Positions 43,583 to 52,385 of a stretch of DNA of 64,000 nt are shown here, in pieces. The notes below the pieces were generated by a model. That model was not told the DNA's origin and did no database searches. It saw only the letters and a list, made by a program, of their open reading frames with translations. Location: assembly GCF_013385985.1 (NCBI RefSeq), contig NZ_JACAOY010000014.1, positions 177,052 to 241,051 of the forward strand, written 5' to 3'. The first letter of the stretch is position 1. The number at the start of each line of letters is the position of its first letter. The position numbers and the translations under genes were made by a program. The DNA comes from Pseudomonas sp. B6002. GTDB taxonomy: Bacteria; Pseudomonadota; Gammaproteobacteria; Pseudomonadales; Pseudomonadaceae.

Positions 43583-44524
43583 ATGTTGCGTTTTATCCTG
43601 CAAAAACTCGGCATGGCGGTGCCTACGCTGTTGCTGATTTCGGTGATGGTGTTCGCGTTGATCCGCCTGATTCCCGGCGATCCGGCGCTGCTGATGTTGG
43701 GTGATATGGCCGACCCACAAAGCCTGGCGGACATGCGCCACACCCTGGGCCTGGATCACTCGCTGGTGACCCAGTTCCTGATCTGGTTCAAGGCCGTGCT
43801 GAGCTTTGACCTGGGCTTCTCCATCAGCACCAAACAGGCGGTGCTGCCGCTGATTCTCGACCGGTTCAGCGTCAGCGCGACCATCGTGCTGGTGGCGGTG
43901 TTGCTGGCCACGTTGATCGCGGTGCCGATCGGCTTGGTTGCCGCCTGGAAGCAGAACAGTGCCCTCGACCTGGGGTTGGTGTCCGTGGCGACCTTGCTGC
44001 TGTCGATCCCCAGCTTCTGGCTCGGCTTGTTGTTGCTGCATGCCTTTGGCATCCAGTTGGGCTGGCTGCCGGTGGTGGGCTACGTGAGTTTCGCACAGGC
44101 TCCCTGGCAAGCCATGAGCTACATGGTGCTGCCGGTTGTGACCCTGACTCTGGTGGAAGTCGGCGCGATCACTCGCATGGCGCGGGCCAGCACTATCGAA
44201 GTGCTGCGTCTGGAATACATTGCCCATGCCCGGGCCAAGGGCCTGTCGGAGCGTGCCGTACTGTGGAAACACGCCTTGCCCAACGCCTTTGCGCCCACCT
44301 GGACCCTGGTGGGGTTGATCCTCGGCAACCTGCTGGGGGGGATTGCGGTGCTGGAAACGGTGTTCACCTTGCCGGGTATCGGCCGGTTGATGGTGGACGC
44401 GATTTTCGCCCGCGACTATCCCGTGCTACAGGGCTGCCTGTTGCTGATCACCTTTATCTACGTGCTGGTCAACCTGTGTGTGGATCTGCTCTATCCGCTG
44501 TTCGATCCAAGGGTGAAGTTATGA
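43583..44524 (+). CDS. ABC transporter permease (DppB-like)
   Basis: Inner-membrane permease of 313 residues. There is an N-terminal membrane segment, the RLIPGDPALLMLGD periplasmic segment typical of DppB/OppB, and the EAA loop EYIAHARAKGLSERAVLWKHALPNA that contacts the ATPase. It pairs with the next gene to form the translocation pore. It follows the binding-protein gene by 12 bp and overlaps the next permease gene as ATGA. Confidence 0.93.
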   Translation: MLRFILQKLGMAVPTLLLISVMVFALIRLIPGDPALLMLGDMADPQSLADMRHTLGLDHSLVTQFLIWFKAVLSFDLGFSISTKQAVLPLILDRFSVSATIVLVAVLLATLIAVPIGLVAAWKQNSALDLGLVSVATLLLSIPSFWLGLLLLHAFGIQLGWLPVVGYVSFAQAPWQAMSYMVLPVVTLTLVEVGAITRMARASTIEVLRLEYIAHARAKGLSERAVLWKHALPNAFAPTWTLVGLILGNLLGGIAVLETVFTLPGIGRLMVDAIFARDYPVLQGCLLLITFIYVLVNLCVDLLYPLFDPRVKL

Positions 44525-45375
44525 GTTCGACAATTGCCGTGTCGGCGCCCGCCAAGCGCCGCCGCGCTTGGGCACCGGCCAACGCCTTGATCGGCGGCGG
44601 GTTACTGGTGGCTCTGGTGGCCCTGGCCTTGATGGGGTTGGTGTGGTCGCCGTACGACCCGCTGAAGATCGACTTGCTGTCGCGCTTCCAGGCGCCATCG
44701 GCCGCCCATTGGCTGGGCACCGATGAGTTCGGTCGCGATGTGTTCAGTCGCTTGTTGATCGGTGCGCGCACCAGCCTGTGGGTGAGCCTGCTGACGGTGA
44801 GTGTGGCGGTGATCGCCGGCACCTTGATCGGCATGCTCGCCGGTTACCTGCGTGGCTGGACCGACCGCCTGTTGATGATGTTCAACGATGCGCTGCTGGC
44901 ATTCCCCGGCATCCTCATGGCCCTGGGCATCATGGCGATCATCGGCGCGAGCAAGTACGGCATCGTGTTGGCCCTGGGCATCGCCTACACGCCTTCGGTG
45001 GTGCGCGTGGTGCGCGGCACGGTGTTGTCCCTGCGCGAGCTGGAGTACATCGAAGCGTCGCGGGTCATCGGCAATTCCGAGCTGTACACCATGCTGCGGC
45101 ACATTGCACCGAACTGCCTGGCACCGCTGTGCGTGCTCGCCACCAGTATGTTCGGCTGGGCATTGCTGTCGGAAAGTGCCCTTAGCTTCCTTGGCCTGGG
45201 CGTGCCGCCACCGGCCGCGACCTGGGGCAACATGCTCGCCAGCAGCCGCCCCTACATCGCCTCTGCACCCTGGCTGGGCGTATTCCCCGGGCTGTTTATC
45301 TGCCTGACGTTGCTGGCGATCAACCTGTTTGGCGATGCACTGCGTGATCGCCTCGACCCACGGATGAGGAAGTGA
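44521..45375 (+). CDS. ABC transporter permease (DppC-like)
   Basis: Inner-membrane permease of 284 residues. HWLGTDEFGRDVFSRLLIGARTSL is the DppC/OppC signature, and the EAA loop is YIEASRVIGNSELYTMLRHIAPN. It forms the pore with the preceding permease. Its start at 44521 overlaps the upstream stop codon by ATGA; the longer frame upstream is a shadow of dppB-like coding sequence. Its stop overlaps a GTG that is not used. Confidence 0.93.
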   Translation: MSSTIAVSAPAKRRRAWAPANALIGGGLLVALVALALMGLVWSPYDPLKIDLLSRFQAPSAAHWLGTDEFGRDVFSRLLIGARTSLWVSLLTVSVAVIAGTLIGMLAGYLRGWTDRLLMMFNDALLAFPGILMALGIMAIIGASKYGIVLALGIAYTPSVVRVVRGTVLSLRELEYIEASRVIGNSELYTMLRHIAPNCLAPLCVLATSMFGWALLSESALSFLGLGVPPPAATWGNMLASSRPYIASAPWLGVFPGLFICLTLLAINLFGDALRDRLDPRMRK

Positions 45376-45377
45376 AC

Positions 45378-47006
45378 ATGTCGACCAATCCTGTTTTGCT
45401 CAACGTGGAACACCTGAAAATCCGTGTGGGTGAGCACGGCCCGTTGGCGGTGGATGACTTGAGTTTCAGCATCGCCCCCGGTGAGATCGTGGCGTTGGTG
45501 GGCGAGTCTGGCAGCGGCAAGACCATGGCCGCCCGCGCCGCCATCGGCCTGCTGCCGTTGCCCATGCAGGTGTGCGGTGGGCGCCTGGATTTTCAGGGGC
45601 GTGACCTGGCCAGTGTGAGCAGCGAAGAGCTGCGCGGCATTCGCGGCGCGAGCATCGGCATGGTGTTCCAGGAGCCCATGGTGTCGCTCAACCCGGCGTT
45701 GAAGATCGGCCAGCAGATGAGCGAAGCGCTCAGGCTGCACACCGACCTCGATCCGCCGCAGATTCGCGAACGTTGCCTGACCATGCTGCGGCGCATCGGT
45801 ATCAAGGCGGCCGAACGTTGCCTGGAGTCTTACCCGCACCAGTTCTCCGGTGGCATGCGCCAGCGCATCATGCTGGCCTCGGTGATGCTGCTGCGCCCGG
45901 CGTTGTTGATCGCCGACGAGCCCACCACCGCGCTGGACTGCCTGGCGCAGCTGGACGTGATCGGGTTGATGCTGGAACTGACCCGCGAGCAGGGCACCGC
46001 GATCCTGTTTATCAGCCATGATCTGTCCCTGGTCGCTCGCTATGCCCACAAGGTGGTGGTGATGCGCCACGGCAAGGCCGTGGAGCAGGGCAGCATCGAC
46101 GACATCCTGCTGGCGCCCAGGGCCGACTACACCCGCCAACTGCTGGAAGCCTTGCCCCGGCGTGGCGAGCTGGCAGCGCTGCCGGCGAGTAATGGGCCAT
46201 TGGTCGAGGTGGACCAGGTGTGCATCGAGCACCCCGGGCCGACCTCGTTCTGGGGCAAGCGCCAGTTCAATCGTGTGGTGCATTCGGCCAGCCTGATGAT
46301 CGCCCCGGGCGAAACCCTGGCGCTGGTGGGTGGCAGCGGTTCGGGCAAGACCACCCTGGGGCGTTCGCTGGTGGGGTTGATCAAGCCCTGCGCCGGGGCG
46401 ATCCGCTTCAAGGGCGTGGACATCCTCAAGGCGGCCAACCGTACCCATCGCTTGCAGTGCCAGATGATTTTCCAGGACCCGTATTCGTCCCTGAACCCAC
46501 GGATGAAAATCGGTGAAATCCTCGCCGAACCGTTGCGCCACGAGCCCGGCCTGAACGCTGCCGAGCGCCGCGAGCGGGTGACGCAGACCCTCAAGGACAT
46601 CGGCCTGGGCGAGCAGTTTGTCGAGCGCTTCCCCCATCAGCTCTCGGGGGGGCAGCGCCAGCGCGTGGCCATCGGCCGGGCCCTGGTACGTCACCCGCAA
46701 CTGGTGATCGCCGACGAGCCGATCTCGGCCCTGGACATGACCATCCAGAAGCAGATCCTCGAGCTGTTCGAGCGCTTGCAGGCCCAGTACGGCTTTGCCT
46801 GCCTGTTCATTTCCCATGACCTGGCAGCGGTGGAGCGCATCGCCCATCGGGTGGCGGTGATGCACCAGGGTAATGTGGTGGAAGTGGGGTCGCGCGAGCA
46901 GATCTTCGATCACCCGCAGCACCCGTACACCCGGCAGTTGCTGGCCGCCGCCAGCCCGTTGGAACAGTTGCCGGACGGCGGCTACCGAATACGCCCGGCC
47001 ATTTAA
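45378..47006 (+). CDS. Fused dipeptide-type ABC ATPase (DppD-DppF fusion)
   Basis: Cytoplasmic ATPase of 542 residues with two complete ABC modules in one chain. The first has Walker A GESGSGKT near residue 42, signature SGGMRQR and Walker B LLIADEPTTALD. The second has Walker A GGSGSGKT near residue 315, signature LSGGQRQR and Walker B LVIADEPISALD. It energises import by the permeases encoded upstream. GAGGA precedes the ATG. Fused DppDF ATPases occur in other Proteobacteria (YejF/GsiA-like), so fusion itself is not unusual. Confidence 0.93.
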   Translation: MSTNPVLLNVEHLKIRVGEHGPLAVDDLSFSIAPGEIVALVGESGSGKTMAARAAIGLLPLPMQVCGGRLDFQGRDLASVSSEELRGIRGASIGMVFQEPMVSLNPALKIGQQMSEALRLHTDLDPPQIRERCLTMLRRIGIKAAERCLESYPHQFSGGMRQRIMLASVMLLRPALLIADEPTTALDCLAQLDVIGLMLELTREQGTAILFISHDLSLVARYAHKVVVMRHGKAVEQGSIDDILLAPRADYTRQLLEALPRRGELAALPASNGPLVEVDQVCIEHPGPTSFWGKRQFNRVVHSASLMIAPGETLALVGGSGSGKTTLGRSLVGLIKPCAGAIRFKGVDILKAANRTHRLQCQMIFQDPYSSLNPRMKIGEILAEPLRHEPGLNAAERRERVTQTLKDIGLGEQFVERFPHQLSGGQRQRVAIGRALVRHPQLVIADEPISALDMTIQKQILELFERLQAQYGFACLFISHDLAAVERIAHRVAVMHQGNVVEVGSREQIFDHPQHPYTRQLLAAASPLEQLPDGGYRIRPAI

Positions 47007-47118
47007 AAACCCTGATTTCACTCGGCGCGCAGGCCTTGAAGCCTGCGCGATGGGGAACGTCGCGCCCAGAAAAACAATAAGACCTACTCACTCCCAACGA
47101 CTGCCAGGAGCCAAGACC

Positions 47119-48405
47119 ATGCATAACAACAACACGCTCAACCTGATCCTGAAGGGCGCCGGCCTCGTGAGCGGGGGCCTGCTGTGCGCCCCCGTCCAGG
47201 CGGATTTCATCAAGGACAGCAAGGCGGATCTGGAGCTGAAAAACTACTACTTCAACCGCGATTACCGTGAAGACGCCGGGCAATCCAAGCGCGAGGAATG
47301 GGCCCAGGGGTTCGTCCTCAACCTCAAGTCGGGGTTCACCGAGGGCACCGTGGGATTGGGTGTCGACGTGGTCGGCATGCTCGGGCTGAAGCTCGACTCC
47401 AGCCCGGATCGTTCCGGCTCGGGCCTGTTGTCCCGGGACAACGACGCCACGCCGGGCAAACCGAGCTACGCCAAGCGCGCCCATGATGAATATTCCAAAT
47501 ACGGCGTGACCGGCAAAGTGCGCTTTGCCAAGAGCGAACTGCGCAGCGGCTACCTGCTGCCCGACCTGCCGACCTTGCAGCCCAACACCAGCCGGTTGTT
47601 CCCGCAGACCTTTCGCGGTACCCAGGTGACCTCCACCGATATCGCCGGGCTGGCCCTGATCGGCGGGCAGATCGACCAGACCAGGCAGCGCGAGTCCACC
47701 GACTACGAAGACATGGCGCTGACCAGCCAGAACGGCGCTTATAAAAGCACGGGCAAGAGTGATCGTTTCCGCTTTGCCGGTGGTGATTACAAGCTCACTC
47801 CGGGCATGACCCTCAGCTATCACTTTGCGCAGTTGGAGGACATCTACCAGCAGCACTTTGTGGGCGTGAAAAACAGCTTTGCCCTGGGCGGCGGCACGCT
47901 CAAGACCGATATCCGCTATTTCGACGCCGACAAGTCCGGCGCCGGCCTGGCCGGCAAGGTGGACAACCGTGCGCTGAGTACGCGGGCGATGTTCAGCTAC
48001 AAGGGCCACAGCTTCGGTGGCGGCTATCAGGAACAGTACGGTGAGACGCCGTTCACCTACGTGGACGGCACCAACACCTACCTGTTTTCCGAGTACCAGT
48101 TGAGCAACTTTTCCCAGACCAACGAGCGGGTCTGGCATGCGCGTTATGACTTCGACTTTGCGGCACTCGGGGTGCCCGGGCTGACGTTTTCCACGCGGTG
48201 GGCCAAGGGCGACCAGGCCGAGGTGAAGGGGTTTGCGGGGGAGGGGCGTGAGTGGGAGCGGGACATCGACCTGGGCTATGTGTTTCAGTCCGGAGCGCTC
48301 AAGGGGGTGTCGCTGCGCTGGCGCAATGGGCTGAGCAAGGCCAACTATTTCCGGGACATGAATGAGAACCGGGTGATTGTTGGCTACACCGTGGCGCTCT
48401 GGTAA
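47119..48405 (+). CDS. OprD-family outer membrane porin
   Basis: Porin of 428 residues. A signal peptide ends at about PVQA-DFIKDSK, and the mature start DSKADLELKNYYFNRDYRE is diagnostic of the OprD/OccD-OccK family. It ends IVGYTVALW with a terminal aromatic residue, as outer membrane beta-barrels do. OprD porins admit amino acids, peptides or carboxylates. It lies 112 bp after the ABC ATPase gene, so it is probably the outer membrane entry for the same substrate. CAGGAGCC precedes the ATG. Confidence 0.93.
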   Translation: MHNNNTLNLILKGAGLVSGGLLCAPVQADFIKDSKADLELKNYYFNRDYREDAGQSKREEWAQGFVLNLKSGFTEGTVGLGVDVVGMLGLKLDSSPDRSGSGLLSRDNDATPGKPSYAKRAHDEYSKYGVTGKVRFAKSELRSGYLLPDLPTLQPNTSRLFPQTFRGTQVTSTDIAGLALIGGQIDQTRQRESTDYEDMALTSQNGAYKSTGKSDRFRFAGGDYKLTPGMTLSYHFAQLEDIYQQHFVGVKNSFALGGGTLKTDIRYFDADKSGAGLAGKVDNRALSTRAMFSYKGHSFGGGYQEQYGETPFTYVDGTNTYLFSEYQLSNFSQTNERVWHARYDFDFAALGVPGLTFSTRWAKGDQAEVKGFAGEGREWERDIDLGYVFQSGALKGVSLRWRNGLSKANYFRDMNENRVIVGYTVALW

Positions 48406-48439
48406 TGACGATGGGCGGGGTGTGGCGTGCTCGGTCCAC

Positions 48440-48464
48440 ATGTGGGAGCTGGCTTGCCTGCGAT
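48440..48464. repeat. Single REP element (GTGGGAGCTGGCTTGCC class)
   Basis: One unit reading TGTGGGAGCTGGCTTGCCTG then CGATAAC lies between the porin gene and the convergent GntR gene. No inverted partner was recognised nearby. Its sequence is intermediate between the other REP classes in the window. Confidence 0.7.
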
Positions 48465-48551
48465 AACGGTCTCTCGGTGTGCATATCCGTTGCGGCAGTC
48501 AAACCTGCGTTCGGCCAGCGTGCTCGGTCTCCCCGCACGACGCCAAGGTCA

Positions 48552-49430
48552 TTAGCCCTTGTTCCTGGCCACCCGCAACTTGCTCGCCACATCCAAATGC
48601 CGGTGCAACAACGTCGATGCCCACTCGTTATCCCCTTGCTCCAGCGCATCCAGGATTGCCAGGTGCTCGCAGCACGACACCTTGACGCGCTCCGGGTTGT
48701 TGACGGTGTGGAACTCGGTCAGGCGGCGCAGGCGGTTCTGCTGCTGGATGGCTTGCAGGAGGTAGCCATTGCCCGATGCCGCCGCCAGCAGTTCATGGAA
48801 CTCGGCGTTGTACTCGATGAAGCGTTGCCCATCGACCTTGCCTTCAAGCAGTTCCATCTGGCGTTCGCGGCAGCGGCGGAACTGTTCGGGGTTGATCTTG
48901 AAGGTCGGCTCCATCAACCCCGCAGGCTCCAGCAGCATGCGAAAGCGGTAGCTCTCGAAACGGGTCTGTGGGCTGTTCAGGGTCGGCAGGAACTGCCAGC
49001 CGTGGCCGTGCTTGCGTTGCATCACGCCTTCGTCCGACAGGCGCAGCAGGCAGCGGCGCAACACGCTTTTGCCGACGCCGTAGCGGCGCAGCAGGTCGCT
49101 TTCGGAAATCTGATCGGGCAGCACCTGGTTCAGCCGGTCGTCAATCAGCCGGGTGTACAGCGCGTCCTCTTCGTTGTGCAACTGCGTGAACTGTTGCACC
49201 AGGCCATCGGCCGCTTCCAACGGCACGCGATAGCCCTGCTGGGGCAGCGGCTCGATGGCCTTCTGTTCGGCCAGGTACACCAGCGCGCTGCGGATCGGCG
49301 AGCGCGATACCCCCAGGCGCTGGGCCAACTCCACTTCCTTGAGGTGCAAACCGGGTTGCAGGTCGCCGCTGGTGATGGCGGCCAGGATCTGGCCGGCGAC
49401 TTTGGTCTGCAGCGAAGTGAGTGAGGACAT
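48552..49430 (-). CDS. GntR-family regulator (FCD type) with two winged helices
   Basis: Regulator of 292 residues. The first GntR winged helix (about 5-70) reads LKEVELAQRLGVSRSPIRSALVYLAEQ. A second, similar segment (about 95-148) reads SESDLLRRYGVGKSVLRRCLLRLSDEGVMQRKHGHGWQF. An FCD-like ligand domain (about 158-285; EYNAEFHELLAAASGN, CCEHLAILDALEQGD) follows. FCD regulators bind small carboxylates or amino acids. It is divergent from the serine-hydrolase/aminotransferase/dehydrogenase operon and next to the importer and porin genes, so it probably controls both. The ATG at 49430 is preferred to a TTG at 49463. Confidence 0.88.
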   Translation of the reverse strand: MSSLTSLQTKVAGQILAAITSGDLQPGLHLKEVELAQRLGVSRSPIRSALVYLAEQKAIEPLPQQGYRVPLEAADGLVQQFTQLHNEEDALYTRLIDDRLNQVLPDQISESDLLRRYGVGKSVLRRCLLRLSDEGVMQRKHGHGWQFLPTLNSPQTRFESYRFRMLLEPAGLMEPTFKINPEQFRRCRERQMELLEGKVDGQRFIEYNAEFHELLAAASGNGYLLQAIQQQNRLRRLTEFHTVNNPERVKVSCCEHLAILDALEQGDNEWASTLLHRHLDVASKLRVARNKG

Positions 49431-49571
49431 GGCGCGTGATCGTTCCTGTGACAGGGAGGGCAAGGATACCCGGAAAGTCTGGATTATAGAGGGCTCAAAT
49501 ACATCTGGGCCGCTGCGAACAAATCTTTATCTGCATTATTTGAAATATAAAAACATTTTCGAGGACCCATC

Positions 49572-51077
49572 ATGACCTACATCCCGCTGCCAAGGGCCTT
49601 GCCCGCCGACCGTGGCGTCGATCCCGCCGGCGTTGTCGACTTCCTCCAGGCCGTCGCCGACATCGGCCTCGAACTGCACAGTTTCCTGCTGTATCGCCAA
49701 GGCGCCGTGGTGGTCGAGGCCTATTGGCAGCCCTATTCGGCCCACCGCATGCACGTGCAGCATTCGGCAACCAAGAGCTGGACCGCCACCGCGATCGGTC
49801 TGTTGATCGACGACGGCCGCCTGAGCCTGGATGCCAAGGTGGTCAGCTTCTTCCCCGAACTCTGCCCGCAGCCCATCAGCGCCAACCTCGCGGCAATGAC
49901 CGTGGAAGACCTGCTGACCATGCGCACCGGCCACTCTCGCGGAATCTCCGGGGGCGACTGGCGCAACCTGCAGAGCAGTTGGGTCGAGGCGTTCCTCAAT
50001 GAGCCGGTGGATGAGCCACCGGGTCAGTCATTCATCTACAGCAGCGCATCGAGTTTCATGTTGTCGGCCATTGTGACCCAGGTCACTGGGCAAACGATGC
50101 ACGCGCTGTTGCAGGAGCGCGTGCTCGGTGACTTGGGGCTCGACCACCTGGAATGGGACCTGGCCCCGGGAGGTTTCAACTCCGGGGGCAATGGCCTGAG
50201 CTGCACCAGTGAAGACTCGCTGAAATTCGGCGTGCTGCACCTCAACCGGGGCCAGTGGCAGGGGCGCCAGTTGTTATCGCCACACTGGGTGGCCGATGCC
50301 ACGCGTAACCAGGTGGACGACGTGTGGATGGGCGAGTTCGACGGCAAGCAATACCTGCCGCGTGACAAGAACAAGGCCAATGAGGCCCAGCGCGAAGGCT
50401 ACGGCTACCAGTGGTGGATGACCGAGCACGGCGGCTACTACGCCTCGGGTGTGTTCGGCCAACACTGCATGGTACTGCCGGACCAGGACACGGTGATTGT
50501 CTTCACCAGTGGCTTGCGCCTGGGGGAGAAACGCTTGCACGCGGCGCTGTGGCAGCACCTGTTCCCGGCGTTGGGCCGCACGGCCATCGATGCCCAGGCC
50601 AGCCAGGCACAGCTGGAGGCGCTGATCGACGGCCTGCGTTTGCCGAGCTTGCATGGTTTGAAAACTTCGCCGGCCAGCCAGGGCTTGCAAGGCCGTTTCG
50701 CCATGGAGCCGAACGAAGACGGCGTGCGCGAAATCGCCTTTGATTTCCAGGGCGATCACTGCGATTTCACCCTGGTGGATCATCGCGGCACTCACCACGT
50801 GCGCGCCGGTTTCCAGCAGCCGCTGGAGACGCTCACCAGCATCACCGGCAACTACCTGCACCACCAATACCAGCCGGAACAGACCCCGGTGATCGCCCAG
50901 GCACGCTGGTCCACCGAGGGGGCGCTGATCATGGATTGGCGCTTTGTCGAAACGGCCTTCGGTGACCATGTCAGCTGCCGTCTGCAGGACGGTCGCTTGC
51001 GCTTCGACCGTGGCGTCAACACCAACGCCGGCAGCCTGCAACGTCCGACCCTGAGCGGGTCGCGCATCCAGCTTTAA
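49572..51077 (+). CDS. Serine hydrolase of class C beta-lactamase fold (candidate omega-amino-acid amide hydrolase)
   Basis: Protein of 501 residues without a signal peptide, so cytoplasmic. The active site has SATK (Ser65, Lys68), YSS (Tyr156) and a third motif GQH at about 296-298. A C-terminal extension of about 180 residues follows. The fold covers esterases, D-aminopeptidases and 6-aminohexanoate-oligomer hydrolase NylB. It is co-transcribed with an omega-aminotransferase and an aldehyde dehydrogenase. That suggests it releases an omega-amino acid from an amide or oligomer imported by the adjacent ABC system (inference). True beta-lactamase activity is unlikely without export. Confidence 0.85.
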   Translation: MTYIPLPRALPADRGVDPAGVVDFLQAVADIGLELHSFLLYRQGAVVVEAYWQPYSAHRMHVQHSATKSWTATAIGLLIDDGRLSLDAKVVSFFPELCPQPISANLAAMTVEDLLTMRTGHSRGISGGDWRNLQSSWVEAFLNEPVDEPPGQSFIYSSASSFMLSAIVTQVTGQTMHALLQERVLGDLGLDHLEWDLAPGGFNSGGNGLSCTSEDSLKFGVLHLNRGQWQGRQLLSPHWVADATRNQVDDVWMGEFDGKQYLPRDKNKANEAQREGYGYQWWMTEHGGYYASGVFGQHCMVLPDQDTVIVFTSGLRLGEKRLHAALWQHLFPALGRTAIDAQASQAQLEALIDGLRLPSLHGLKTSPASQGLQGRFAMEPNEDGVREIAFDFQGDHCDFTLVDHRGTHHVRAGFQQPLETLTSITGNYLHHQYQPEQTPVIAQARWSTEGALIMDWRFVETAFGDHVSCRLQDGRLRFDRGVNTNAGSLQRPTLSGSRIQL

Positions 51078-51089
51078 GGAGTACACCTC

Positions 51090-52385
51090 ATGACTTCATC
51101 CCTGTGGGCCCCGTTTACCGCGATGCGCCCGTTCAACCGCCAGCCGATGCTGTTCGACCGCGCGGCCGGCATGCACTACACCACCCCCGAAGGCCGTCAG
51201 GTGCTGGATGCCATGGCCGGGTTGTGGTGCGTCAATGCCGGGCACGGTCAGGCGCAGATCGTCGAGGCGATTCGTGAAGCGGCGGGGCGCCTGGACTTCG
51301 TGTCCTCGTTCAAGATGAGCCACCCGGCCGCGCTGACCCTGGCCGACCGCCTGGTGGACACGGCCCCGTCCGGCCTGGACAAAGTGTTCTTCACCAACTC
51401 CGGTTCCGAAGCGGTGGACACTGCGCTGAAGATCGCCCGTGCCTACCACCAGGCCCGGGGCGACTGCCGCAGGACCAAGTTAATCGGCCGTGCCAAGGGC
51501 TATCACGGCATGGGGTTTGGCGGGTTGTCGGTGTCGGGGATCGGCCGGCAGAAACGGGATTTCGGCCCGTTGCTCGGCGACGTGGCGCACTTGCCGTTGC
51601 CCTATGACGCGGGTTCGCGGTTCAGTGCCGGCCAGCCAGAGCAGGGTGCGCACTATGCCGATGCGCTGGTGCAACTGCTGGAGGTCCACGACCCGGCCAC
51701 TGTGGCGGCGGTGATTGTCGAGCCGGTCACCGGTTCCGGTGGGGTGTATGCACCGCCACTGGGCTACCTGCAAAAGCTGCGCGAGCTGTGTGATCGCCAT
51801 GGGTTGTTGCTGATTTTCGACGAGGTCATCACCGGCTTCGGGCGCGTGGGGCATTCGTTCGCCGCCCAGGCGTTCGGTGTGACGCCAGACCTGATGTGCC
51901 TGGCCAAAGGGCTCACCAACGGCGCCGTGCCCATGGGCGGTGTGCTGGTCAGCGGCGCGGTGTATGAGGCTTTCATGCAAGGCCCGGAACAGGCCATCGA
52001 GCTGATGCATGGCTACACCTATTCAGCCCATCCGCTGGCCTGCGCGGCCGGTTTGGCCACCCTGGAGGTGCATGCGGCACTGGGTATCAATGCCCGTGTG
52101 CAGCAGATTGCACCACTGTGGCAGCGCACCGCCCTGGGGTTGCGTGATAACCCCTGGGTGCAGGACGTGCGCGCCATCGGCTTGCTGTGTGCCGTCGAAC
52201 TCAAACCCCGCGACGGTGCCCCGGGCGCCAGGGCGGGCGAGGTGGCGCAGCACTGTTTCGACGCCGGTGTGCTGGTACGGGCTTCCGGGGAAAACATCGT
52301 GCTGTCGCCACCGTTGATCATCGACGAAGAACAGGTCGCGCTGGTGTTCAACAGCGTGCGCCACGCCCTTGAGGTCACCCGATGA
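51090..52385 (+). CDS. Class III omega-amino acid:pyruvate aminotransferase
   Basis: PLP enzyme of 431 residues. DALAGLW-type start (DAMAGLWCVNAGHG), FFTNSGSEAVDTALK for phosphate binding, Asp244 in LIFDEVITGFGR and PLP Lys273 in LAKGLTNGAVPMGG. The pattern closely follows beta-alanine/omega-amino acid:pyruvate transaminases. Likely donors are beta-alanine, GABA, 5-aminovalerate or 6-aminohexanoate, giving a semialdehyde for the next enzyme. AAGGAG precedes the ATG, 12 bp after the hydrolase stop. It overlaps the dehydrogenase start by ATGA. Confidence 0.93.
   Translation: MTSSLWAPFTAMRPFNRQPMLFDRAAGMHYTTPEGRQVLDAMAGLWCVNAGHGQAQIVEAIREAAGRLDFVSSFKMSHPAALTLADRLVDTAPSGLDKVFFTNSGSEAVDTALKIARAYHQARGDCRRTKLIGRAKGYHGMGFGGLSVSGIGRQKRDFGPLLGDVAHLPLPYDAGSRFSAGQPEQGAHYADALVQLLEVHDPATVAAVIVEPVTGSGGVYAPPLGYLQKLRELCDRHGLLLIFDEVITGFGRVGHSFAAQAFGVTPDLMCLAKGLTNGAVPMGGVLVSGAVYEAFMQGPEQAIELMHGYTYSAHPLACAAGLATLEVHAALGINARVQQIAPLWQRTALGLRDNPWVQDVRAIGLLCAVELKPRDGAPGARAGEVAQHCFDAGVLVRASGENIVLSPPLIIDEEQVALVFNSVRHALEVTR

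Noticed and set aside
42023-44272. 749-residue open frame antisense to the ABC transporter genes
   Set aside because: It runs opposite two well-supported genes (binding protein and permease), has low-complexity His/Gln/Arg content and no plausible ribosome binding site.
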